The notes: generated by a model from the sequence alone, not told the origin. DNA of 64,000 nt from Clostridium neonatale (GCF_001458595.1 NZ_LN890328.1:3039288-3103287); one strand, 5' to 3'; shown: positions 51,562 through 61,697, counted from the first letter of the stretch. Numbers and translations: made by a program.

Positions 51562-52961
51562 TATTGGAATCCCTCCTCATTCTTATAAGCATTAGTTCTT
51601 CTATATGTTATAATTGATGCTGTTGCTGTAATTATAAATACTAAAATACCAATAACAGCTCCTAAGTTATAGTCCTTATTATCTATTGTTAATTTATATA
51701 ACCAAGTAACTAATAAATCTGTCTTACCTGCAGTCATCTTATAATAATCCATAGTTGCTGGTAATCCTGCTGTTAGAAGATAAATTACATTGAAGTTATT
51801 AATATTACCAACAAATGTTGTTATTAATGATGGTCCAGTGATGAATAACATATATGGTAATGTTATTTTAAAGAATATAGTAACTGAGCTTGCACCATCT
51901 ATTCTAGCTGCTTCATATAACTCTGTTGGAATATTTTGAAGTATACCAGTCATAGTCAAAATAGTATATGGAATACCAACCCATAGGTTAATTATAATTA
52001 CAGTAACACGTGCCCATGTTACATTTGTAAGAAATGGAAGTGATTGTCCTGCTGCTAAAACTCCTATATTCCTCAATAGAATATTAACAGCCCCTTCTGG
52101 CTGTAGCATTGTTCTCACAACTAATAAACTTACAAATTGAGGAACTGCAATAGATAATATAAATCCAAACCTCCAAAATGATTTAAACTTTGTATCCTTA
52201 CGATTAATAATAATTGCTAAAATCATTCCTAATATATAATTAAGCCCTGTAGCAAAAATTGCCCAAACTATTGTCCATCCAAGCACTGGCCAGAATGTCT
52301 TTCCTAAATCTCCTGTAAAACTTAAAGTTCTTCCGAAGTTTACTAATCCAACCCAATGGAATAGGTTTCCTGGTGGTTGATGATCACGATCATAATTTGT
52401 AAATGCCATACTCATCATAAATACTAAAGGCATAACTGTGAATATAATAACTCCCATTATAGGGAAAAACAGCAATGTCTTATGTATACAGCTATCTGAG
52501 TAAGTTTTCATTTCTTCTAAAAAAGTAGGAATATGTTTGCTTTGTTCTTTTTTAACCTGTGCCTTGTATGCAGATTTAACACCTGCTCTCCATATAATTA
52601 TAAATCCAAAAATAGCAAAAAAAGTAATTACTCCATAAAGCAAAATAAGCATGGAGTTATCCCCCATAGCATATTCATAAACTTGAGTTTTTTCATTAAA
52701 TACTTCACCTGTTACTTTTTCTCCTAAAGAAATCATCATGTATAATGCATGAAATCCTTCTGATACCATAATTCCTATAAATGTAAATTCTGATAATAAA
52801 AATAGGATACCTTTTATAAATTCTTTTCTAGCAAAGTTACCTGCTCCAAGAATAATCATTGAAAGCCTTGTAAATATATCTCCTTTTTTTATTGCATTTT
52901 GAACAGTATATTCTGTATAGAAATCATTAACTTTAGATTTCTTAACTTTTGCTATATCCAC
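51561..52961 (-). CDS. MalF-type ABC permease with long N-terminal extension
   Basis: A 466-residue permease. The first ~170 residues include two or three additional membrane helices, as in MalF. The core has MPLVFMMSMAFTNYDRDHQPPGN and the EAA loop ELYEAARIDGASSVTIFFKITLPYM. GTG at 52961 was chosen as start since GGAGGGG lies five bases upstream; an ATG at 52994 would place the binding site inside the gene. Partner of the MalG-type protein; together they form the channel for maltodextrin import. Confidence 0.92.
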   Translation of the reverse strand: MDIAKVKKSKVNDFYTEYTVQNAIKKGDIFTRLSMIILGAGNFARKEFIKGILFLLSEFTFIGIMVSEGFHALYMMISLGEKVTGEVFNEKTQVYEYAMGDNSMLILLYGVITFFAIFGFIIIWRAGVKSAYKAQVKKEQSKHIPTFLEEMKTYSDSCIHKTLLFFPIMGVIIFTVMPLVFMMSMAFTNYDRDHQPPGNLFHWVGLVNFGRTLSFTGDLGKTFWPVLGWTIVWAIFATGLNYILGMILAIIINRKDTKFKSFWRFGFILSIAVPQFVSLLVVRTMLQPEGAVNILLRNIGVLAAGQSLPFLTNVTWARVTVIIINLWVGIPYTILTMTGILQNIPTELYEAARIDGASSVTIFFKITLPYMLFITGPSLITTFVGNINNFNVIYLLTAGLPATMDYYKMTAGKTDLLVTWLYKLTIDNKDYNLGAVIGILVFIITATASIITYRRTNAYKNEEGFQ

Positions 52962-53028
52962 TTTTTCCCCTCCTTTTAGACATAAGGAGTCCATTAAAGG
53001 ACTCCTTTGCCTATTAGCCTACTTACTT

Positions 53029-54306
53029 TTACTTATTAACACTATCACCAAATTGCTTTGTAGCTTCTGCTGCATTAGCTTTTGTTACGTCTCCTTGATG
53101 TATAGATTTTCCTAATGATTCAGCAGGTGTCCAGTAATCATCCATCTTCTTAACCATTGGTTGTGTTTTTGATGCTTCATTAATTTCTGTAATTTGTGCT
53201 GAAACTACTGGATCTGATTTAACATTTTCAAGATCAGCAACTGATTTCCATGTTGGAGCATAACCTCTAACTTCAAAGTGAGCTTTTTGGGATTCTTCTC
53301 CACCTAAGTAAGCTGCTAAAGCTACTGCTTGCTCCATGTTTTTGCATTTTGGATTAACACCAACTGCTTTACTACCAGCAAAAGAAAGCAATTGACTTTC
53401 TTTTCCGTTCAAGGTTATAGTAGGTAATTTTGTCACTCCAAAATTATCGCCTAAAGCTTCTTTTACTGCTGCTGCATCCCATGAGCCTGATACAAATGCA
53501 CCTAAAGTACCTTCTTTTATCTTTGTAACAGATGCTGCACCATCTGGATCAGAGAAGAATTTAGGATTGCTCTTTAAGTCAACTAAATATTCTGTAGCTT
53601 CTGGATGATCTCCAAAAGTTGTACCTGCGTCTGCATCAGTACCATCTGGTCCAAATAATTCACCACCAGCTGCATAGAAGAATGGTGCTAAATACCAGCT
53701 GTTACCCAATTGATATGCGAAATTGTAAACACCATTTCCTAAATCTTTAGCCATCATAGTATCTAAATTCTTTACTTCATCCTCTGTGTATTTGCTCTTA
53801 TCATAGAACATGAAATAAGTATTAGATGTATATGGAACACCATATACTCCTTCATTATAAGTAACTGAGCCTACCATAGACTCACTATTATTAGCTTTTA
53901 TATCATCAACAGTTTTGCCACCTAATTTTGCAATAGATCCGGCTTCAACTAACTTAGGTATTTGATCATTTGCATACATAAATACATCTGCCCCAGCATC
54001 TAAATCCTTCATTAAACTTGTTGCTGCATCAGCTTCTGACATAACTCCATATTCAAACTCAAGATTCCACTCTGGATGTTGTTCTTTAAATTTTTCACAT
54101 AAATAAGGAATAACACCATTCGGATATCCTTCTGCTGCTTTCTGATCTTCTTGTGGTGCCCATACTTTTAATGTAATCGGATCACCAGATACTGAATTTG
54201 ACGATGCTTGTCCATCTCCTTCAGCATTAGAACTACCACAACCTATCATAGTTGCAGATAACATTGATGCTGTTAAAACAAGTGATAGCATTTTTTTAAT
54301 CTTCAT
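53029..54306 (-). CDS. Maltose/maltodextrin-type binding lipoprotein (MalE-like)
   Basis: A 425-residue extracellular substrate-binding protein. The signal peptide ends with lipobox ATMIGC (Cys23), followed by a Ser/Asn/Gly linker. The mature body has PITLKVWAPQEDQKAAEGYP, YGVPYTSNTYFMFYDKS, VSGSWDAAAVKEAL and GSKAVGVNPKCKN, all typical of maltose/cyclodextrin-binding members of the family. It is the first gene of an ABC operon with the MalF- and MalG-type permeases. AT-rich leader with one possible catabolite site. Confidence 0.93.
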   Translation of the reverse strand: MKIKKMLSLVLTASMLSATMIGCGSSNAEGDGQASSNSVSGDPITLKVWAPQEDQKAAEGYPNGVIPYLCEKFKEQHPEWNLEFEYGVMSEADAATSLMKDLDAGADVFMYANDQIPKLVEAGSIAKLGGKTVDDIKANNSESMVGSVTYNEGVYGVPYTSNTYFMFYDKSKYTEDEVKNLDTMMAKDLGNGVYNFAYQLGNSWYLAPFFYAAGGELFGPDGTDADAGTTFGDHPEATEYLVDLKSNPKFFSDPDGAASVTKIKEGTLGAFVSGSWDAAAVKEALGDNFGVTKLPTITLNGKESQLLSFAGSKAVGVNPKCKNMEQAVALAAYLGGEESQKAHFEVRGYAPTWKSVADLENVKSDPVVSAQITEINEASKTQPMVKKMDDYWTPAESLGKSIHQGDVTKANAAEATKQFGDSVNK

Positions 54307-54343
54307 AATTTTCCCTCCATATATCTTTATAAAATCATCTTCT

Positions 54344-54357
54344 TGAAACCGTATTCT
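54344..54357. promoter_or_regulatory. Possible CcpA (cre) site before malE
   Basis: TGAAACCGTATTCT has two mismatches to the 14-bp cre consensus TGWAANCGNTNWCA and lies in the malE leader. A role in glucose repression is plausible but weakly supported. Confidence 0.25.
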
Positions 54358-54451
54358 CTTTACTCTTTAATTTTAAATTTTTCACTTTAAAGGGTAAATA
54401 TAAATAATTTAAGAAACATGCCACTTTTCTTTGTTCTTTTATAAATCTACA

Positions 54452-54495
54452 TAAAAAATAGAGATGAATCTAAAATTACTTAGATTCATCTCTAT
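54452..54495 (-). terminator. Terminator after the histidine kinase
   Basis: ATAGAGATGAATCTAA/TTAGATTCATCTCTAT stem (54458-54495) with a U-tract on the minus strand, 38 bp past the kinase stop and before malE. Confidence 0.88.
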
Positions 54496-54533
54496 CAGCA
54501 TACTAAGCTCTATATTTTATATATTAATTTCAT

Positions 54534-56234
54534 TTATTTACGTATTGGAATTGTCACTTTAACTTTTGTTCCAATGCCTATTTCACTTTCTATCTTAAGC
54601 TGATACTGTTCACCATAATATAGTTTAATTCTTTCATTAACATTTTTAACTCCATATCCATTGGATTTATTAGTTAAAATGCTTTCGGCCTGTTCATTAG
54701 ACATTCCAACTCCATTATCTGAAACTATTAGTACTATTTCATCATTTTGTTTTTCTCCTATTATTTTTATACATCCACGTCCATTTGTCTTTAAATCTAT
54801 TCCATGATTAATAGCATTTTCAATTAAAGGCTGAAGAATAAGATTAAGTATATTGTAATCTAAAATATCTTCTTCTACCTGTACATCAACATCGAATTCA
54901 TAATCATGCATCATTAACTGTATATCTAAATATGATCTCATATTTTTTATTTCATCTCTGACTCTCAATATATTTTTTCCTTTATTTAATGCTGTACGAT
55001 AAAATGTTGATAAACTCAAAGTGATTTTGCTTATATCTTCTTGATCAGTTTCTAAAGCCATCCAGTTTATAAGAGATAAACTGTTATATAAAAAATGTGG
55101 GTTAATTTGTGCCTGCAATGCTTTCATCTCATAATCTTTTTGAATTAACCTACTCTCATAAACATCTTCAATTAGTGCTTTTATCTGTATAATCATTTTT
55201 TCAAACCCCCGTATTAAAGCACCAACCTCATCTTCATTATTGCTTTTAACTGTTATCTCCATATTTCCTTTTTCTACTTCTTCCATATTTGCTCTTAGCT
55301 TTTCAAGTCCGCTCACCATTACTTTAGATAAAACTGATGTTATTATTATTGAAAATACTATAAGTAACATAATTGCTATTACATTACCTGTGATCATAAA
55401 ATTAGTTGATTCATAAATTAATTTTTGTGGTTTATATAAGCTTACTGTCCAATTATTATTCACAGAATGAGCTGTTACTATTGTATATATATTTTCTTTT
55501 CCTATACCTTTATTGAACTCATCAAATGTCATTTTCCTGCTCTTATTAAGATCTTCAAATTGATCAAAATTAAATATATTATCTCCCAGCTCGTCCATTA
55601 TAAATATTCCATAATTAGAATCATTCATTTGCTTAAATGATTCAAATAGTTTCTCATAATCTACTTGTACATAAAGTACCCCTACTTCATAATTATTTTC
55701 TAATGTGGGTATATTTCTTACACAAAATACTTTCTTTTCATCTTGAGATACAAACCAATGAATATCATTATTTCCTTTAATAACCTTGTACCAATCTTCA
55801 TTCTCTATTTCTGTAATTGGTGCAAGAGTTGTATTATGTTTTACAACATTATTTTTTGTGTATATTGTGATTTGATTTATATCACTATGGAAGTATTTTA
55901 GTGAAGCAAGCATCGGGTCAAGCACATTAGAAAATTGATTATACATATCATAGTAGCTATCATATTCATGACTAACAACATGAGATATCTGCTGGTTAAA
56001 TGCTATATAATCTGATAAATTATTATAAATTCTCAATTGGTTATCCATATTCGAAACCGCTTGAGTTAAATAGTTCTCTATACTACTCTTTTCTTGCTTC
56101 ATCAATATAGTTCGTGTCTGATTGTACCAAACCAATCCCATTATAGTCATTGGAATAACACCAAGTAATATATAAGTTGTTATTAATTTATATCTAAATT
56201 TCATATTACGAAAGAATTTAATCATTCTCTTCAT
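54534..56234 (-). CDS. Sensor histidine kinase, LytS/YesM type
   Basis: A 566-residue membrane kinase: helix at about 17-37, a ~230-residue extracellular Cache-like sensor, second helix at about 280-300, HAMP, then a His_kinase domain with LQAQINPHFLYNSLSLINWM (phospho-acceptor His) and an ATPase with LILQPLIENAINHGID, VSDNGVGMS and GYGVKNVNERIKLYYG. The start at 56234 follows an AAAGGTG site; a GTG start 9 bp upstream is an alternative. It overlaps the end of the regulator gene, forming one unit. It probably senses the sugar or its binding protein and controls the ABC genes that follow. Confidence 0.92.
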   Translation of the reverse strand: MKRMIKFFRNMKFRYKLITTYILLGVIPMTIMGLVWYNQTRTILMKQEKSSIENYLTQAVSNMDNQLRIYNNLSDYIAFNQQISHVVSHEYDSYYDMYNQFSNVLDPMLASLKYFHSDINQITIYTKNNVVKHNTTLAPITEIENEDWYKVIKGNNDIHWFVSQDEKKVFCVRNIPTLENNYEVGVLYVQVDYEKLFESFKQMNDSNYGIFIMDELGDNIFNFDQFEDLNKSRKMTFDEFNKGIGKENIYTIVTAHSVNNNWTVSLYKPQKLIYESTNFMITGNVIAIMLLIVFSIIITSVLSKVMVSGLEKLRANMEEVEKGNMEITVKSNNEDEVGALIRGFEKMIIQIKALIEDVYESRLIQKDYEMKALQAQINPHFLYNSLSLINWMALETDQEDISKITLSLSTFYRTALNKGKNILRVRDEIKNMRSYLDIQLMMHDYEFDVDVQVEEDILDYNILNLILQPLIENAINHGIDLKTNGRGCIKIIGEKQNDEIVLIVSDNGVGMSNEQAESILTNKSNGYGVKNVNERIKLYYGEQYQLKIESEIGIGTKVKVTIPIRK

Positions 56235-57756
56235 GAATTTCACCTTTATCCCTATATTTTTGAGGAGTTACTCCAAAATACTCTCTGAAGATTTGGCAAA
56301 AATAAGATACATTTGGATAACCAACAGCATTACTAATATTAACAATTTTTTCATAAGTATTATCTAACATTTCTTTTGCTTTATTCATTCTATAAGACTT
56401 AATAAATTTGCTTAAATTTTCCCCTGTCTCTTTTTTAAAGACAGAACTTAAATAATTTGGTGCTAAACATACCCTCTCTGCTAGTTGTTCAACACTTATA
56501 TCCTTGTTATAATTTTCATAGATATATTGCTTAATAGATTCTATTTCCCTATGCATCATTACCGGATTATCTAAAAATAGTTTTTCTATTCGTTTTAAGT
56601 ACATATTTATTATTTCCATCACACCAAAGAAATCATCACATTTATATATCTTATCTATATCTTCTTTTAACTTATTTTCATTAATTTCTGGTATACTTTT
56701 AAAAAATTCCTTTAATAAGCTGGAGAATATAAATTTAACGTATACAGGGGAAAAATTTTCATCACTACTATACTTTTCACATAGATAATTAAACTGCTTT
56801 TTTATTGAATAAATATTTTTTAATTTAATATCTTGTCTAATTTGTTTTAAAATAGCATCATCATCTAATTTAATTACCATATCGCTATTACTTATTATTT
56901 CATCTTCAAAAAAAATATTTTTATCAGTATTATAAAACTTTTTTTCTATTAAGAGTTGAATCTTTTTATAGCATTCTGAAATTTTCTCAATAGTTTCAAA
57001 TCTATTACTAATAGAAATATATAACTTAATATTTAATTTGTCTATAATGCTATTATGAATTCTATTTACAAGATCATAAATTAAAGTATTTTCATTAAAA
57101 CTAAATATTAATAAAATTTGTTTAGGATTTAATTTTAAATAGTCAAAAGAACTTTTTATATTTTCTTCAATTACATCTTTTATTCTTTCATATTGATTAT
57201 CTGTAATTTGATCATTAAAATCTAACAGTATTAATCTATTACTTTTCTTAACAACAGATAAATCTATAAGTTCAGATGCTTTATTTTCAACAATATCTAA
57301 CGGCATCCCATCTAGTAATGATTTTAAAAGCTGCTCCTTCATAAACTTTAAGTTCTTATTCTTTTTATTTCTTTCATCTACTTCTAAATTCAAATTATTT
57401 ATAATTTTAAGCACTGTTGCTTCAAATTCTTTTGGATTAACTGGTTTCAATATGTAGTCTTGTACCCCCATCTTTGTTGCAAACTTTGCATATTCAAATT
57501 CTTCATATCCACTAAATATGACTATTTTTATGTCAAGATTATTATTCTTAACATTTTCTATAAGTTCAATTCCATCCATAAATGGCATCTTTATATCTGT
57601 AAATAAAATATCTATTTCATTTTCTAATAAATATTCCAACGCTTCCTTACCATTCGATGTCTCATGAATCTCTAATTCTATATTAAGTTTTTTAAGTAAA
57701 GATTTTATTCCTCTTCTTTCAATTTTTTCGTCATCTACAATTAAAATTTTATACAT
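56218..57756 (-). CDS. Response regulator, YesN/AraC type
   Basis: A 512-residue regulator. The receiver domain has DDEKIERRG and the phospho-acceptor in DILFTDIKMPFMDGIELIE, plus Lys in YILKPVNPKEF. A ~280-residue linker of unclear fold follows. The C-terminus is an AraC-type pair of helix-turn-helix motifs (VCLAPNYLSSVFKKETGENL; VGYPNVSYFCQIFREYFGVTPQKYR). The start at 57756 was chosen by GGAGAG; an ATG at 57828 is less likely. It is paired with the YesM-type kinase and likely activates the glucan transport genes (inference by location). Confidence 0.94.
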   Translation of the reverse strand: MYKILIVDDEKIERRGIKSLLKKLNIELEIHETSNGKEALEYLLENEIDILFTDIKMPFMDGIELIENVKNNNLDIKIVIFSGYEEFEYAKFATKMGVQDYILKPVNPKEFEATVLKIINNLNLEVDERNKKNKNLKFMKEQLLKSLLDGMPLDIVENKASELIDLSVVKKSNRLILLDFNDQITDNQYERIKDVIEENIKSSFDYLKLNPKQILLIFSFNENTLIYDLVNRIHNSIIDKLNIKLYISISNRFETIEKISECYKKIQLLIEKKFYNTDKNIFFEDEIISNSDMVIKLDDDAILKQIRQDIKLKNIYSIKKQFNYLCEKYSSDENFSPVYVKFIFSSLLKEFFKSIPEINENKLKEDIDKIYKCDDFFGVMEIINMYLKRIEKLFLDNPVMMHREIESIKQYIYENYNKDISVEQLAERVCLAPNYLSSVFKKETGENLSKFIKSYRMNKAKEMLDNTYEKIVNISNAVGYPNVSYFCQIFREYFGVTPQKYRDKGEIHEEND

Positions 57757-57834
57757 AATGCTCTCCGCTTTACCTTTATTCACTAAATATATTTTTGTAA
57801 ACATTTTATTACATATATATTTTATCATGGTAAT

Positions 57835-57884
57835 AAAAAAAAATCAGTAAAATATAGACTACTATCTAATCTATATTACTGATT
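57835..57884 (-). terminator. Terminator after the EamA transporter
   Basis: Stem AATCAGTAAATATAGA-like (57842-57857) with its complement (57870-57884) and a run of eight or more U on the minus strand, about 70 bp past the EamA stop. Confidence 0.8.
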
Positions 57885-57953
57885 GTACATTCATTTATAA
57901 ATATCTTAAAACTACATAAGTTAGCAAACTAAATAGTTTCTTTACTTCTAATT

Positions 57954-58862
57954 TTAATTTTCTTTCTTAAAGGATAAAAGTGTCACTGTCACTAATATAA
58001 ATATAAAACCTAATATATCCATAAATTCAAATGGTGATCCTAAAAACACAACTGTTGATATAATCGCAACAACAGGCTCCATGCTTCCAATTAGTGATCC
58101 CTTTAATGGACCTATAATGCTGACACCCTTTAAATAGCAAGAAAATGCAATTGCTGTTCCAATAACAATTACTCCTATAAGTGCATTTATCATTCCTAAA
58201 TCATATACTACATCATATTTCCATGGCTTTACAATTATATTTAATGCAATACCGCTAATTAACATTCCATATCCAACAACTTGATATACTCCATATTTAA
58301 TTAATATATCTGTAGCAAGTATATTATAAAGTACAGCTCCAATTGCTGCACCTATTCCATATATTAATGCATATTTAGTAATAATTATGTTGTTAATATT
58401 TCCATGTGTAGCTAACAGGAACACCCCTATTGATGCTCCTAATATAGCAATAAATTCAATTTTATTAGGTAGCCTCTTTTGTTTAATACATAATATTATT
58501 AAAATAATAATTGGTGATGTAGATTGAAGTACTGTTGCTGTACCAGCATTAGAATACTGAATTGCAGCAAAATATGTATATTGGCATACTAACATTCCTA
58601 AGAATGAAAATATAATTAACTTCAGTATATCTCTTTTTTCCTTAAATATACTTAAATTATTTTTACCATCTTTAAAAAATCCAATCAAAAGTAGTAAACT
58701 GCCTGCTGCTACCAACCTTATTGCTACAAGCCATTCTGCCGTAACAGCCTTTTCTTGAAATAAATATTGCCCAAAGCAACCGGATATTCCCCAACATGAT
58801 GCCCCAATGATTGTAATTATAATTCCAAATTGCATGCTCTTAGTAAAATTGCTTATTTTCAT
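57954..58862 (-). CDS. DMT-superfamily EamA transporter
   Basis: A 302-residue membrane protein with ten predicted helices in two EamA repeats (GASCWGISGCFGQYLFQE; LIYGIGAAIGAVLYNILATD) and the PLKGSLIGSMEPVVAIISTVVFLG segment. It exports small metabolites such as amino acids or their derivatives; the substrate is unknown. Preceded by a possible promoter inside a 12-bp inverted repeat (58905-58993). Confidence 0.9.
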   Translation of the reverse strand: MKISNFTKSMQFGIIITIIGASCWGISGCFGQYLFQEKAVTAEWLVAIRLVAAGSLLLLIGFFKDGKNNLSIFKEKRDILKLIIFSFLGMLVCQYTYFAAIQYSNAGTATVLQSTSPIIILIILCIKQKRLPNKIEFIAILGASIGVFLLATHGNINNIIITKYALIYGIGAAIGAVLYNILATDILIKYGVYQVVGYGMLISGIALNIIVKPWKYDVVYDLGMINALIGVIVIGTAIAFSCYLKGVSIIGPLKGSLIGSMEPVVAIISTVVFLGSPFEFMDILGFIFILVTVTLLSFKKEN

Positions 58863-58904
58863 TTTCTTTTCTCCTAAGTATTTGTATTTAATTTCTTTAT
58901 AATA

Positions 58905-58993
58905 ATATGTTGCAATAATGAAATTTCATTTAAGATGTCCACAGGCTAAGTAAATACCAGCATACAAAATGTATAAAAGTAATTGCAACATAT
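58905..58993 (-). promoter_or_regulatory. Inverted-repeat promoter region of the EamA gene
   Basis: ATATGTTGCAAT (58905-58916) and its exact complement (58982-58993) lie 65 bp apart. The right arm contains TTGCAA, which with TATGCT at 58959-58964 (18-bp spacing) makes a minus-strand promoter. The repeat arms could be sites for an unseen regulator. Confidence 0.4.
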
Positions 58994-59110
58994 ATATAAT
59001 TTTACTAACATTTTTATTAGTAATTTATTTTAATTATTCTGCTTTTTTTAATATTAATACAAATCCTTTATTGGCATATGATTAATAACAAAATATTAAT
59101 TTACCTACAT

Positions 59111-59923
59111 TTATTCAAATAAATAACTAGTCATCGAAAGAGAACCCATTGTGCAAGCTTTGTTAAACACAGTGATTTTATCTTGATTATTTGCTGCTCC
59201 TAATACATATAATAGTGGTGCATAATGATCTATAGTTGTAAATGCCATAGATGCAGGATTTCCTGCTTTTTGATAATTTATAACATTTTCGTCCTTTCGC
59301 TCCAAGACATTTTTGCAAATATAATTATCAAATTCTTCTGCCCAGGAGTAACCCTCATCTTCCATATTCCAATTGATTCTTGCTAAATTATGGACAACAT
59401 TTCCACTTCCTAATATTAATACACCTTGTTCTCTAAGCTTATAAACTTCTTGTCCAATTTTATAATGTTGGTCAGCAGATGCATTTCTATCCACACTAAG
59501 CTGAAATACTGGAATATCAGCTTCTGGATAAATTCTATGAAGAACAGACCATGTTCCATGGTCAAATCCCCAAGAATTATCTGTGATAACTTCTCTTCTA
59601 ATCAAAGATTTTACTTCTTCTGCAAAATGCGGTGATCCCTTCGCTCCATATACTATTTTATAAAGTTCCTCTGGAAAACCATACATATCGTAAATTGTTT
59701 CTGCTGTCTCAGATGTCATAACCCTAGTACCATCTGTAAACCAATGTGCAGATACAGATAGTATTGCTTCTGGCTTAGGAATTTTATTTCTAAGCTCTTT
59801 CCACTCCTTAACAAATTGATTTTCTTCTATTGCATTCATTGGAGAACCATGTCCAATAAATACTGCTGGCATTCTATTCATACTATTACCGGTATAATGA
59901 ATCATAAAAAATTCATTATACAT
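59111..59923 (-). CDS. DODA-type extradiol dioxygenase (YgiD-like)
   Basis: A 270-residue enzyme of the class III extradiol dioxygenase / 4,5-DOPA dioxygenase family. Metal-ligand histidines are visible: FIGHGSPMNAI, SVSAHWFTDGT, WGFDHGTWSVLHRIYP, and later VHNLARINWN and TIDHYAPLLYVLGA. It opens catechol-like rings using Fe(II) or Zn(II). GAAAGGA precedes the first ATG; later ATGs at codons 7, 15 and 18 are possible. In an anaerobe the role is unclear, perhaps oxygen scavenging or detoxification. Confidence 0.9.
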   Translation of the reverse strand: MYNEFFMIHYTGNSMNRMPAVFIGHGSPMNAIEENQFVKEWKELRNKIPKPEAILSVSAHWFTDGTRVMTSETAETIYDMYGFPEELYKIVYGAKGSPHFAEEVKSLIRREVITDNSWGFDHGTWSVLHRIYPEADIPVFQLSVDRNASADQHYKIGQEVYKLREQGVLILGSGNVVHNLARINWNMEDEGYSWAEEFDNYICKNVLERKDENVINYQKAGNPASMAFTTIDHYAPLLYVLGAANNQDKITVFNKACTMGSLSMTSYLFE

Positions 59924-60048
59924 TTTCCTTTCTTTTTTATTTTATATAATACATTAAACACGATGGTATAGTCTGCCACATAACCATGATAAAAATAATG
60001 GCTGAATTTAAGTCTTTTATAACATAATTTCTAATCATTTTTTACTTT

Positions 60049-60071
60049 AGAGCCAAAATATCTTTGGCTCT
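60049..60071 (-). terminator. Hairpin overlapping the rlmD stop
   Basis: A perfect 9-bp AGAGCCAAA/TTTGGCTCT stem that overlaps the end of the coding sequence; the U-tract is poor, so it may only protect the 3' end. Confidence 0.4.
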
Positions 60072-61464
60072 ATCCATTGTTTTTCTTATCCAAGCAGCAA
60101 CGTGTTAGCAAAACTACACTCTCAACATGCTTTGTCATAGGAAACATATCTACTGGTTGAACTTTTACAGTCCTATATCCCTTTTCTTCTAAACATTTAA
60201 GATCTCTAGCTAAAGTACTCGGATCACAAGATACATATACAACTCTATCCGGCTTAGCTTCTCCTATAGAATCTAGCAGCTTAATATCACACCCTTTTCT
60301 TGGTGGATCAACCACAATAACATTTGGTCTTATTCCCTTACCTATTAAATTAGGTATAACTTCTTCTGATTTACCAACAAAGAACTCTGCATTAGCTACA
60401 TTATTAAGGGTTGCATTAACTTTTGCATTTTCTATTGCTTGTTCTATAACTTCAACTCCATATACTTTCTTAGCTTTTTGCGATAAAAATAAAGTTATAG
60501 TTCCTGTACCACAATAAGCATCAAATACAACTTCACTTCCGCTTAAATCAGCATATTCTAAAGCCTTATTATATAATACTTCTGTCTGATAAGGATTCAC
60601 TTGGAAAAATGATAATGCAGATATATTAAATTTGAAATCACCAATATAATCTGTTATATAATTTTGACCAGCTAAAGTAATACATTCTTCTCCCATTACC
60701 CAATTTGTATCCTTATCATTTATATTTTGAATTATGCTCCTAATACCTGTAACGTTACTATTTAATTCTTTTATAAGCTCCTCTATATATGGTATTTCTT
60801 TATGTAACGTTACTAAAATCACCATTATTTCATCTGTCTTAAATGCTTTTCTAATCACTATATTTCTAAGAATCCCATCACCAAAAAAAGCACCGTTCTT
60901 TTTAGCCGGCATAATAGAATGTTTTTTCATCCATTTTTTTATTATTCTTATTATAATTTCTGATTCTTCATCTTGTATTAAACAGCTGTCTATATCAATT
61001 ATTTTATGACTTTTTTCACTATAGAATCCGATCTTGACTTCATTATCGACTAAGTCTACCTGAAACTGTCCTTTATTTCTATATCTATATCCATCTTTCA
61101 TTCCTAAAGTAGGTAGAACAATATCATCATTTAATCCACCTATTTTTCTTATACATTCTTTAACCCTGTTCGTCTTAAATTCTAACTGACAATCATATTT
61201 AAGATGTTCTAATGTACATCCACCACATTTTTTAAAATAAATACAATCGGGTATTTTTCTGCCATCTGATTTATCTATTATTTCTAATATTTCTCCAAAT
61301 GCAAATTTTTTTTTAGATTTTATTATTTTTATTTTTATTCTTTCACCGGTTAATGCCCCTTGAATAAAAACCGGATAACCATTTATTCTTGCAACACCTT
61401 CACCTTCATAACCTAAGGTTTCAATAGTAACTATATATTCTTTATTTATTTCTAGCAAATTCAC
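60070..61464 (-). CDS. rlmD: 23S rRNA (uracil-C5)-methyltransferase, RlmD/RumA family
   Basis: A 464-residue SAM enzyme: N-terminal TRAM domain (TIETLGYEGEGVARINGYPVF), iron-sulfur cysteines in CIYFKKCGGC plus a fourth in DIDSCLIQ, and a methyltransferase domain with VFDAYCGTGTITLFLS, VYGVEVIEQA, VVVDPPRKGCD and the catalytic Cys in YVSCDPSTLARDL. It methylates uracil in 23S rRNA or related targets; RlmD and RlmCD cannot be told apart by eye. Preceded by a candidate small RNA and its terminator. Confidence 0.93.
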   Translation of the reverse strand: MNLLEINKEYIVTIETLGYEGEGVARINGYPVFIQGALTGERIKIKIIKSKKKFAFGEILEIIDKSDGRKIPDCIYFKKCGGCTLEHLKYDCQLEFKTNRVKECIRKIGGLNDDIVLPTLGMKDGYRYRNKGQFQVDLVDNEVKIGFYSEKSHKIIDIDSCLIQDEESEIIIRIIKKWMKKHSIMPAKKNGAFFGDGILRNIVIRKAFKTDEIMVILVTLHKEIPYIEELIKELNSNVTGIRSIIQNINDKDTNWVMGEECITLAGQNYITDYIGDFKFNISALSFFQVNPYQTEVLYNKALEYADLSGSEVVFDAYCGTGTITLFLSQKAKKVYGVEVIEQAIENAKVNATLNNVANAEFFVGKSEEVIPNLIGKGIRPNVIVVDPPRKGCDIKLLDSIGEAKPDRVVYVSCDPSTLARDLKCLEEKGYRTVKVQPVDMFPMTKHVESVVLLTRCCLDKKNNG

Positions 61465-61593
61465 ACGTCCTATCTATATTAAATAATAATTTTATTATAC
61501 CTTATAGTTAAGTAATCATACAGTCTCAAAGATACCAAACTATTTTCAAAATAAATTACTAACATTGCTTTTTCATAATATAATTATATTGAA

Positions 61594-61697
61594 GATAAAA
61601 AAAGAGCACCTTTCGGTGCTAATACAGAATCAGTTGCCATTTAATTCCATACATATTTATAAGTATATCTCACTTGATGCGATAATATACATTATAT
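61594..61697 (-). ncRNA. Candidate small RNA or rlmD leader with terminator
   Basis: On the minus strand an extended -10, TATGG-TATACT (61702-61712), is followed by about 100 nt. These contain a GTATAT/ATATAC hairpin and end in a GC-rich AGCACC-GAAA-GGTGCT stem (61605-61620) with a seven-U tail. No supported ORF. It could be a short independent RNA or the leader of rlmD under attenuation. Confidence 0.45.
61605..61620 (-). terminator. Terminator of the candidate small RNA
   Basis: Six-bp GC-rich stem with a GAAA tetraloop on the minus strand and UUUUUUU after it. Confidence 0.88.

Noticed and set aside
61600..61660. An 11-codon leader peptide in the candidate small RNA
   Set aside because: No ribosome binding site and no run of regulatory codons; kept as non-coding.
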